NCBI GenBank assembly: GCA_022578965.1
Contig: MU401055.1
Location: forward strand, 1-11,341
Length of the DNA: 11,341 nucleotides
Reading direction: 5' to 3'
From: Xylaria sp. FL1777
Taxonomy: Eukaryota > Ascomycota > Sordariomycetes > Xylariales > Xylariaceae
Position numbers and translations under genes: made by a program
The notes under the pieces: model-generated
Database searches by the model: none
What the model was told of the DNA's origin: nothing
Seen by the model: only the letters and a program-made list of their open reading frames with translations
Part shown: in pieces, positions 1 to 7,115 of the stretch
Layout of the letters: each line of letters opens with the position of its first letter
How positions within the stretch are numbered: position 1 is the first letter of the stretch

Positions 1-2589
1 ATAAAATAAAAATAAAAAGCAAAAAAAATAAGCATATATATATAAACTTTATTACTACTTATAAAAAGCTTTTTTTTAAAAACTAAAAGCTTTTTAAAAA
101 TAACTTTAAAAAAAAGTTAATAATTATTAAAAGTTTAAAATATAAAAAATATTTAATTTGCTAGCTTTTTTTATAAATTAATAAACTAAATGCAAAAAAT
201 GTTTAGCTAAAAAATATATTGCGTTTTTTAATTAACGTTTTTTTAAAGTTTATTTTAAGATTTTATTTTATAAAAAAAAAATAACTACTATAAAAAGTTT
301 ATTTTTTAAAAACCTAAAAAAAAAAAAAATAATAATACTAAAAGATTACTTTAGTTATTTATTTTTTAAAAATAGTAAAACTTATTAAAACTTATTTTTA
401 AATTTAGTTTAATAAATATAAAAAAAAGCAATATATATAATATATAAAAAATATTATAATAAAAAAGTATTAAAATATTAATAGTTTATATTATATGTAA
501 TTTTAATAGAAATTCTTTATGCTTTTAATTTATTATTTAATAAAAAAGCGCTTAATTTTTAAAAAAAAGCTTTTATAATATACTTTGCTATATAAAACTG
601 CTTAATAAACATAAATAAAACGTTATTTTATATAATTAAACTAAAAAATAAATATTTAAAAGCATTTTTATAAGCTATAAACTAAATATTAAAATTTATA
701 GCTATAAAAAGTTTTATAATATTAATATAATATTTATTTAAAATTAAAAAATATTGCAATAATAATAACTTTTGCTTTAATAAGTTTAACGTTAAATTTA
801 TAAAATTTTTAATAGTTTTAGCAATAAAATTAAAACTATATAAAAAATAAAAACTTATAACATAAAAATTAAATATTTTATAATTATTATTTATAAAATT
901 CTTAAAAAAACTACTAATAAAAAAAGCTTTAAATAATTATTAAAAAAATAATAACTTAAAACATTTTAATAAACTAAAGCTTTATAATAATTAAAAATTA
1001 GCTTAATATTTTTTGCTAAATAAAGTTTTAAACATAATATATAAAAATAATAAGCAGTAATAATTAAAAACTTTTTTTTAAAACAATAAATAGCTGCTAA
1101 AAAAACTTACTAATATAAACAAAATATTTAAATTATTAAAAAAAGCTTATTATTTTTAGCTACTATAAAAACTTTTATAAAATAAATATATTAAATTAAA
1201 AAATTAAAGCTATTTATATTATAAACGTTTTTATAAAGCTAAACGCTAAAAAATAACTAAATAAACGCAAAATAAAAGTTTTATTAAATATATTGCTTTA
1301 GTTATATATATATAAAAAAGCTAAAACTTAAAAAATAAATATTAAACTTAAGTATACTTAATTTATAAAAAATCTTTTTATAAACTAATAAAACATAAAA
1401 TAAGCTATAATAATTGCTAAAACTCTTTAAATAAAGTATTTTATAATAAAATATTGCTTAAATAATTATTAAATTATTATTTTTATTAATACTGTTTTAA
1501 AAGTAATATATATTTTAAATTTTAAGCATATTATTAATAAAAATAATAAATAAGTTTTTTAAAAGTTATAAAAATATTAATCAATAAAATATTTTAATAT
1601 AAAAGTTATATTAAGCTATTTTATACTTTTTTACTTTTGCTAATATAATAATTATATATATAAATTTATTAAAGCTTTATATTTATATTATATATTTTAT
1701 AATTTAATAAGTTAATATTTAAAAAAAAGTATTAATAATTAAAAAAGTTATAAATAGTTTATTTACTTTTTAAAAAAAAACTTTAAAAAATACTTTAGTT
1801 TTAAGTTATAAAAAGATTTATGTTTATTATTTATAATAAACATTAAGCTTTATAAATTTCTGCAAGCATTAAAAGTAACTTTTTTTAAATTTAATAAGTT
1901 AGCTTTTTTATTATTAAGCATTAAAAATATATAAAGCAAAAAAAAATACGCTAAAAAAAAAACTAAAAGTTAATTATTTTGTTTTTTTATTACTTTTTAC
2001 TTTAAAGCGCAAAAAAAATTTTTAGCAAAAAGAACTAATGCTTATATTAAAAAAGTTTTATTATAAACAATATAAAAATATTTTAAAAGTGCAAAGTTAT
2101 TTTACTATAAATACTTTTACAAATATTTTTTTTTATAAGTATAGTAAGCTAAATATAAAACTTAGCTAAGCTTAATAATTCTAAAAAAAAAAAGTATAAA
2201 CTTTTTATAAGTACTTTTATAAAAAAAAACGCTAAGTATTTTTAAAAGCTTTTGCTTATATATTTAAATATATAAAAAAGCTAAAACTAGTTTTAATAAA
2301 GCTATAATATTTTTATAAGCGCTAAAACTTAAGCTACTTTTAAACATAGCAAAAAAAATAAAAAAAAAACTTATAAAACTAAATAAGCAAAAAATAATAA
2401 TATTAACTTTATTTAAAAAATGCTAATAAATATAAAAAACTTTATATTTATAAATATTAAAATAAACTAAAAATAGTTATATTTTAATAAAAAAAATTAA
2501 AATAAAATAAAATAATTAAATAAGCTAACTAATTAATTAAAGTAAATTTAAGCTAAATTATATAATAAAAATATAAATATAAGTATTGC
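1..2589. other. Gene-free, mutation-saturated AT-rich DNA
   Basis: No open frame of useful length, RNA gene or ordered repeat was found on either strand. The stretch is made of A and T runs broken by isolated AGC, GCT, ACT, AAC and AGT motifs. In bases 601-1140, of 35 C only one follows T and none follows C. Of 20 G, none is followed by A or G. TGA and TCA triplets are nearly missing. This looks like DNA in which almost every mutable cytosine on both strands has become thymine. The original content, probably transposons, is no longer readable by eye. Short TA-rich runs such as 37-45 and 1304-1314 are simple low-complexity sequence. Confidence 0.75.
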
Positions 2590-2612
2590 ATTAGGGTTAG
2601 TAATTAGTCCGT
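2590..2612 (+). repeat. Left terminal inverted repeat
   Basis: ATTAGGGTTAGTAATTAGTCC pairs with the complement of 3191-3214. The two differences inside the alignable part are G here against A there, as expected if one end has lost C on the opposite strand. The sequence includes a TTAGGGTTAG that resembles the fungal telomere repeat, but it is a single copy within an inverted repeat, not a telomere array. Confidence 0.55.
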
Positions 2613-2704
2613 ATTAGCTTAGTATATACTAATACTAATATTAGGCTAGTCCGAACTAGCTTAATATTATACTAGCTTAGTATTAATCCGTACTAGCTTA
2701 GTAT
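2605..2704 (+). repeat. Three 21-bp direct repeats, consensus TAGTCCGNACTAGCTTAGTAT
   Basis: Copies start at 2605, 2647 and 2684, so the spacings are 42 and 37 bases. A partial copy, ACTAGCTTAGTATT, lies at 2671-2684. The second copy has AATAT where the others have AGTAT, and the third has TAATCC where the others have TAGTCC, so most differences are G/A transitions. The repeats lie just inside the left terminal repeat, where transposase-binding repeats sit in many DNA transposons; that role is inference only. The CCG core makes this one of the few CpG-containing places in the window. Confidence 0.6.
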
Positions 2705-2724
2705 TTTTTTTCCTGAACTAATAC
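2699..2724 (+). repeat. Left copy of a distant 26-bp inverted repeat
   Basis: The segment, with core TTTTCCTGAACTAATAC, matches the reverse complement of 6609-6634 at 23 of 26 positions. All three mismatches (positions 13, 14 and 20 of the motif) are C/T. It starts at the end of the third 21-bp repeat. It may mark a sequence shared by two related elements, or the end of an older element about 3.9 kb long. Confidence 0.55.
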
Positions 2725-2984
2725 TTTGTTTAGCAAGCTAATTAATAAAAACTAGTTCTTATAAAATAAAAAAACTTTAAAGTAGCAATGTAAACATTAT
2801 TATATAAAGTTTTTATTTAGCTTTTTATATAGTTTTACTTATAAGTATACAAATAAAAGAACTGCGCTATAAAGCAGCACAACAAGTTATTAATAATAAT
2901 AATAAATAATATTCTTTATATAAATAGATATTTATTTAATTCTATTATTAATTATTATTATATATTAAGTAGGTTTTTATTAAA

Positions 2985-3192
2985 AAATCAAAAACTAGTT
3001 AATTTGGACTAAAGACTAATTAGTTTTTTTTCGAGGTGATTAAAAACTAGTTAGTTTAAACTAAAGACTAACTAGTTTTTTTTTCCAGTAATTAAAAACT
3101 AGTTAGTTTAAACTAAAGACTAACTAGTTTTTTTTTTTAGTGATTAAAAACTAATTAGTCCTTAGTTTGGACTAATTTAGTCTTTATACTAA
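2985..3192. repeat. Tandem array of about four 52-bp units, each a hairpin
   Basis: The anchor CTAG/CTAA recurs at 2995, 3047, 3099 and 3151, exactly 52 bases apart. Unit 2 (3037-3088) and unit 3 (3089-3140) are near identical. The differences I see are G/A at 3038 versus 3090 and CC/TT at 3085-3086 versus 3137-3138. Each of these two units is a perfect inverted repeat with 13-bp arms AAAACTAGTTAGT (3043-3055 with 3067-3079; 3095-3107 with 3119-3131), an 11-base loop and then a T run. Unit 1 has two C/T mismatches between its arms. Unit 4 diverges after the first arm into another GGACTAA palindrome. There are no unique spacers, so this is not a CRISPR array. It is the internal repeat of the surrounding element. 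Confidence 0.8.
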
Positions 3193-3214
3193 GGACTAAA
3201 TTATTAACCTTAAT
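3191..3214 (-). repeat. Right terminal inverted repeat
   Basis: Read on the minus strand this is ATTAAGGTTAATAATTTAGTCC. It matches the left end at 2590-2612 with two transitions and one single-base insertion. It directly follows the last, diverged unit of the 52-bp hairpin array. Confidence 0.55.
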
Positions 3215-3540
3215 AATAGCAATAATAACAAATTTTTTCTTTTTTGTTTTTTATTAAACTATTGTAGTAATAATTATAGCAATACTTTAAAATCTACTTA
3301 TATTAAAAAAAAATCTATTAAAATTAAACGGAAAAACATTAGTATATTTAACTTTAAGTAAAACAACCTTAATAATTATAAAGTTATAGCTAATAGCAAA
3401 AACATTATATATATTGTATTACTTGGGCTAACGGCCTACTAGCTATGCTAGTTTTTATCTTTTATATATATAGGTAAAAACTGTGCTTATAGGTTAAAAG
3501 CAAGCTGTAAATAGCTTATTTTTTTCCTAGTAGCTAAGTA
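3215..3540. other. Intergenic stretch with a short GC-richer patch
   Basis: No credible gene was found. The patch at 3423-3452 (GGGCTAACGGCC, then ACTAGC-TAT-GCTAGT, a short perfect hairpin at 3438-3452) keeps G and C in contexts lost elsewhere. The segment to 3540 also keeps AGGTAAAAACTGTGC and TTTTTTCCTAGTAGC. These resemble the ends or subterminal regions of a degraded element, but I found no partner sequence that would confirm an end. Confidence 0.35.
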
Positions 3541-4010
3541 AAAACATTTTGTATTTATTCTTAAGTTGTACTAGTTTTGCTACGATTTTATTAAATGCTT
3601 TGCTTTTTATTTCTTTGCTTTTAGGTTATTTGCTTACTTGCATTATGCTGTTAATTAAATGTATGCACTTTTACATAGTTACTTTGTAATTCTTTTTTTT
3701 TTGTATTTTTTTTGCTTTATAGTTTGTTTGCTTTAGTATTGCTGCTTGCTTTGTGTTACTTATAGCAGTTTTTTTAGTTTTAGTACTTATTTAGCTAAAT
3801 ATACTGCTTTTTTTTTTTAGTTTTTTTTTAAACTTTTTTTTATTGTATTGCTAGTATATTATAATTTACTTGCTTTAGTATTGCTATTAGCTTTTTGCTG
3901 CACTAATCTTTTTATAACTAAATTATAACTAAGTTATAAGCAAAGTTAATTGCTTATTATTTTTTAGTTTGCTTTTTGCATATTTATTTTTTAAGCTGCT
4001 TTTATGCTTT
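3541..4010. other. Strand-asymmetric T-rich segment
   Basis: The plus strand is strongly T over A. A hand count gives 34 T and 11 A in 3601-3660, and 34 T and 8 A in 3721-3780. TTTGCTT, TTTGTTTGC and GCTGCTTGC motifs recur, so the minus strand is AAGC/AAGCAA rich. Read on the minus strand, the frames would give lysine, asparagine and serine rich peptides broken by TAA and TAG at about the chance rate. This may be the eroded charged tail of a transposon protein, but I cannot identify it. The bias differs from both flanks and from the strand-symmetric loss at 1-2589. Confidence 0.4.
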
Positions 4011-4391
4011 TTATAGTAAGCTTATTAAATAAATATAGCTTATAAGTAGCTTATATATTAAGTAATATAAAGTAGCAATAAATAATAAGTTATTTTATTT
4101 AGCTATTTATATTAATTTTTTTCTTTTTTAACTATTAATTTTACTACTTTTATTATTATTACTATTATATGTTTAGCTTACGTTTGCTTTAATATCTTAA
4201 AATGCTTAGTTTATAATATAATTAGTTATTAATGCGTTATAGTTATACAAAAATCTACTTTGCTATAATTATTATGCTTTTTACAGTATATATTTATAGC
4301 TAGCTTAGCTTAAGTATATATGCTAACTAATATTAAGCTTATATATTTAGGGTTATAAGTTATTTTGCTATAGTTTTTATTAGTTATTTAA

Positions 4392-4827
4392 TTTATAATA
4401 TTAAATAAAATAGCTAATAGCTTGCTATTATATAATTTAAGCTTTTATAACTGCTTATTATTATGCTTTTTTGCTATAACATTAATTTTTAAAATAAAAA
4501 TAAGTACTTTAGTACTTTACGCTAAAGTATTATTAATAGCTTTAAAATTTATATTTATTAAGCATACTAAAATGCTTAAGCTATATTACTATTATATTGC
4601 TTATATTATAATAATATATTATATACCTCTTATTGCTGTTTTTTTTATGCTAACTATATAAAAACATTAATAATTTTTATGCTTATAATATTACTAGCAA
4701 ATCTATTAAATACTTACAATGCAAAAAAAGCAAAGTAAGCACTAAAAATAGCAGTTATAGTTCTATAAATACTTTTAATTGTATTAATATTTATACGTTT
4801 TTAAGCTTTACTTTATGCTTATTTTAA
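4392..4827 (+). pseudogene. Two consecutive open frames, possible degraded coding remnant
   Basis: Frame one is open for 90 codons (4392-4661, TAA at its end). It has no ATG near its start; the first usable triplet is TTG at 4422. Its product would be hydrophobic, rich in L, I, Y and F, including KHTKMLKLYYYY around the middle and PLIAVFFMLTI at the end. A second frame opens at 4654 and runs 57 codons to TAA at 4825-4827, giving a serine, asparagine and threonine rich peptide. High I, Y, L and F content is what C-to-T mutation makes from T, H, P and S codons, so this could be an eroded plus-strand gene. At this composition an open run of 90 codons is only borderline unusual. No family is recognised, and the start codon argues against an active gene. 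Confidence 0.2.
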
Positions 4828-5138
4828 CTGTTAAAGTTTTTTTAATCTTAAGTATTGCTAATAATTTTTTAGTTTAAAAGAATTAATAAAGAATTTCGAT
4901 CGTTTATTAAAGCTTATATAACTACGCGTTATTTTTATACTAATAAAAATATTTAAGCTATACTTATAGCTAGTATATAACTTTAAGTTGCAATTAAAAA
5001 AGCAAAAAAAGCTGCAGCAAATAAAAAAGCTAAAAGTTCTATATAAATAAGCCAGTTAAAAAGTGTTTATATAACCTTTAAAAGTTAGCATTATTATATA
5101 TTTAGTAGCTAAAAGTTTTAATAAAATTTCGGTGTTTA

Positions 5139-5710
5139 ATGCTTAATAAAGTTGCTTAATTGCTTTATTTTTTTATAATGTATGCTTTTTAACTTTTGTA
5201 GTTTTATATTTATAATTTTATATTGCTGTTTTTAATATTTTATTATATTATGCTTTATTTTAGAATTTATAAACATAAACTTATAATAAGCAGCCTTTTT
5301 AAAACTATAAGTAGCAAACAACTTTATAACAAATGCTTTAGCTTTTGTTTTATAATTATAATAAACTTTTTTTAGCTTAAAAAAAAACTAGTATTAATGC
5401 TTAACTGCTTTTGCTTTATATTTAAAAGCTTTTGTTTTTATGTTTTTATAGCTGCTTACAACCTAATTAGTTCTTTAGCTACGTTATAATAGCTAAGTTT
5501 CTCTATATTTAAAACTTATTTAGCTATTTTACGTGCTTTTTTCAGGTCGTACAATAACTGGTAGCCTAGTTAAAAATTTGTTTGCTTTCTTAGTGTGCTA
5601 CAGGTAGCAAAAACAGTATATATACTAATATATATTTTTTTAGCAATTATATTAAAGCGCTGCTTAAAGAAAAAAAACTTTAATAAAGCATAAATTATAA
5701 AGTTATTTAA
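5139..5710 (-). pseudogene. Degraded minus-strand coding remnant, possibly helicase-like
   Basis: Reading leftward from 5710, one frame runs to 5375 with only four stops, all TAA (5572-5570, 5518-5516, 5458-5456 and 5440-5438), followed by TAA at 5374. The next frame, 5387 to 5139, has a single TAA at 5234-5232. The first frame contains TVFATCSTLRKQ, then GYQLLYDLKKARK, then VLNIEKLSYYNVAKEL. The order and spacing recall the segment of superfamily 1 UPF1-like helicases with a V-T-T-C-S block, an acidic DEA Walker B box and the strand before the GD-x-x-Q-L motif. The DEA box itself is not intact (DLK is seen), and a one-base shift would be needed to improve the match. All stops could come from CAA by one C-to-T change. 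The identity is a weak inference by eye. There are no Walker A residues, start codon or promoter. Confidence 0.27.
5521..5620. other. GC-richer island inside the remnant
   Basis: The sequence TTCAGGTCGTACAATAACTGG at about 5540-5560, followed by TAGCCTAG and GTGTGCTACAGGTAGC, preserves GpG, CpG and TpC steps that are almost absent in the flanks. It coincides with the best-preserved part of the possible helicase-like frame. Such islands probably mark sequence exposed to fewer rounds of mutation. Confidence 0.35.
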
Positions 5711-5859
5711 TTATTTATTAACTAGCTTAGCACTTTTGTAGTAAAATAATAAAATTATAGCGCTTTAATAAAAGCTATTATAATTAGCTAAACTAAAATT
5801 GCTTTTAAAAAGCTTAAAAAAACGCTTTAAAATACACATTAGTAAAACTATAAAAAAAT

Positions 5860-5863
<4 letters not shown>

Positions 5864-5890
<27 letters not shown>
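5864..5890 (+). repeat. Run of 27 consecutive A
   Basis: An uninterrupted run of 27 A follows AAAATTCTT and is followed by CAAC. It is the longest homopolymer I noticed in the window. It could be a simple slippage tract or the poly(A) tail of a reverse-transcribed insertion. No recognisable LINE, SINE or processed gene lies immediately upstream and no duplicated target site is apparent, so slippage is the simpler explanation. Confidence 0.7.
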
Positions 5891-6186
5891 CAACTTATTT
5901 TTTAAAACATAACTAAAAACTAAAATGCTATTTTTTATTTTATTTAGCACAAGCTATAATATATTTATATAAACTATACTTTTGCTATAAATAACTTAAA
6001 CTAAATTAAAGTTATAAAAAACATCTGTAATTAATAAAACAACAATATTATAAATTATATTAAACTACTTAAAAAAAAGAAAACCTTTAAAAACTACACA
6101 AAAAAAATGGAAAAAGCTAAAATATAGCTTAAAACAAAAAGCTAAACATTAACATTTAAACATAAAGCTTAAAGTAAAACATTCTT

Positions 6187-6468
6187 TAAAGTTTAACACT
6201 TTTAGTTAATTTAACTATAAAAACAATTACTTTAATTGTTGCTTTAATTATTGCAAAAATAAACGTTATAATAGTAATAACTATTACTGCAATAATTAAA
6301 GCTATAAAAAAAGCTATAACTAAAGTTATAACTATAACTATAATTATAATTAAAGCCGTAATTATAACAAAAGCTATTATAGCAACTATAGCTAAAACTA
6401 TAATTATAACTAAAGTTATAATTGCAATTATAAGCATAATTATAATTATAATTATTGCTATAATTAGG
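6187..6468. repeat. Degenerate hexamer/triplet-periodic tract (ATAACT/AAAGTT/ATAATT)
   Basis: From about 6187 the sequence can be cut into six-base words in one unbroken phase to 6468: ATAACT, AAAGTT, ATAATT, AAAGCT, GCAATT and similar. G and C fall at fixed places within the triplets. As a result both strands stay open. The minus strand is open at 6437-6186 as an 83-residue peptide almost wholly of I, V, A, T and L. The plus strand is open from 6190 past the tract to TAC-TAA near 6549. Open reading on both strands is produced by the repeat and is not evidence for a gene. The origin may be a hexanucleotide microsatellite, or repetitive coding sequence later degraded. Confidence 0.65.
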
Positions 6469-6640
6469 GTTGTTATTTTAATACTTAATATAAGGACTAA
6501 TTTAGTTCGGACTAAATTAGTTTTAGTATTAGTCCGGATTTTTAAGTACTAAATTAATATTAGTACTAAATTAGTTCGAACTAATTAATATTAGTTTGTA
6601 CTAATTTAGTATTAATTCAGAGAAAAAAATACTAGTTAAT
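6464..6640. mobile_element. Palindrome-rich element end related to the 2590-3214 element
   Basis: After TTAGGGTTG (6464-6472) comes a dense set of inverted repeats. ACTAATTTAGT (6496-6506) and ACTAAATTAGT (6511-6521) form a perfect 11-bp stem around TCGG. TTAGTCCGGA lies at about 6529-6538. AATTAGTTCGAACTAATT (6569-6586) is an 18-bp perfect palindrome. The AGTCCG/GTTCGAAC words and the 26-bp motif at 6609-6634 are shared with the left element, the latter in inverted orientation. This looks like a second copy, or the opposite end, of the same transposon family. Its right limit is unclear; similarity fades before AGGTGCC at 6656-6662. Confidence 0.45.
6609..6634 (-). repeat. Right copy of the distant 26-bp inverted repeat
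   Basis: On the minus strand this reads TAGTATTTTTTTCTCTGAAT and continues TAATAC. It matches 2699-2724 at 23 of 26 positions with C/T mismatches only. The two copies face each other across about 3.9 kb. Confidence 0.55.
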
Positions 6641-6920
6641 ATTAGTACTTATTTTAGGTGCCTTAAACCAGAATAATTTTTACGTTTGTACTTTTTTAGC
6701 TATATTACCTTTTTACTAATTATAACTCTTTTTACTTTCTTTAACATAAACTTGGAATTTTAGTCTAAGGCAACTATGTTAATTTTTCTGCTTACGTCTT
6801 TATTTAAAAAACAACAAACTGTAATTTATTTACGCAGCAACTTTAAATTTGTTTAAAGTTATACCTAATTAATTAATTATTATATTTTGCATATAGTTAT
6901 ATTTTTTTCGTATTTTTCTA

Positions 6921-7115
6921 ACGCCTAGTTCTTGTTGTATTGCATACTATAGATTTTTTAACTAAAATATTATTTTTTTTATTATTGTTTTCTTTGTAAT
7001 TACTTCGTTTGCTTGTATAGTTTACTATACTAGCATTTATGCCACTTCTTATATCCAAATTAACTAACTTTTTTAATATTACTTCTATTGCTTTTAACTT
7101 TAAAAATAATTCTAA
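6921..7115 (-). pseudogene. Open minus-strand frame of 65 codons, unidentified remnant
   Basis: The frame is open from 7115 down to a TAG at 6920-6918 and is bounded upstream by TAA at 7118-7116. No ATG starts it. The product would begin LELFLKLKAIEVILKK, pass VNLDIRSGINASIVNYTSKR and end in an N and K rich stretch, with CNTTRTRR before the stop. E to K and D to N changes are what loss of C on the other strand gives, so an acidic, disordered tail is a possible original. The surrounding 6660-7130 keeps more G and C than its right flank. I recognise no family. A frame of this length is expected a few times by chance at this composition. Confidence 0.2.

Larger units (their letters stand above)
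2590..3214. mobile_element. MITE-like non-autonomous DNA element with terminal inverted repeats
   Basis: The left end reads ATTAGGGTTAGTAATTAGTCC inward. The complement of the right end (3214 to 3191) reads ATTAAGGTTAATAATTTAGTCC. They match apart from two G/A transitions and one inserted T. The 625-bp interval has no open frame of note and is richer in G and C than the DNA to its left. It carries three 21-bp direct repeats near the left end and 52-bp tandem hairpin units near the right end. Small size, paired inverted ends, repetitive subterminal regions and no gene are the usual properties of a MITE. No clear target-site duplication is visible: the flanks AGTATTGC and AATAGCAA share only part of their bases. 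The superfamily is therefore open. Alternatively, the ends could belong to a larger element that includes the related cluster at 6464-6640. Confidence 0.5.

Noticed and set aside
2591..2600. Telomere
   Set aside because: Only one and a half copies of TTAGGG are present, inside a matched inverted repeat. A telomere would show many copies at a sequence end.
2985..3192. CRISPR-like array
   Set aside because: The 52-bp units adjoin directly with no unique spacers, and each is a self-complementary hairpin. The base composition and lack of genes are not bacterial.
3438..3452. ACTAGC-TAT-GCTAGT hairpin as a transcription terminator
   Set aside because: The stem is only 6 bp with a 3-base loop. There is no supported gene beside it, and short AGCT-type dyads are common by chance here.
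5765..5950. Open minus-strand frame of 61 codons
   Set aside because: It begins at GTG and its centre is nine phenylalanines made by the 27-A run. The length comes from the homopolymer, not from selection.
6186..6437. 83-residue minus-strand peptide of I, V, A, T and L that looks like a membrane protein
   Set aside because: It does start with ATG, but the hexamer-phased repeat keeps both strands open and dictates the residues. There is no signal, basic residues or loops beyond the last few codons.
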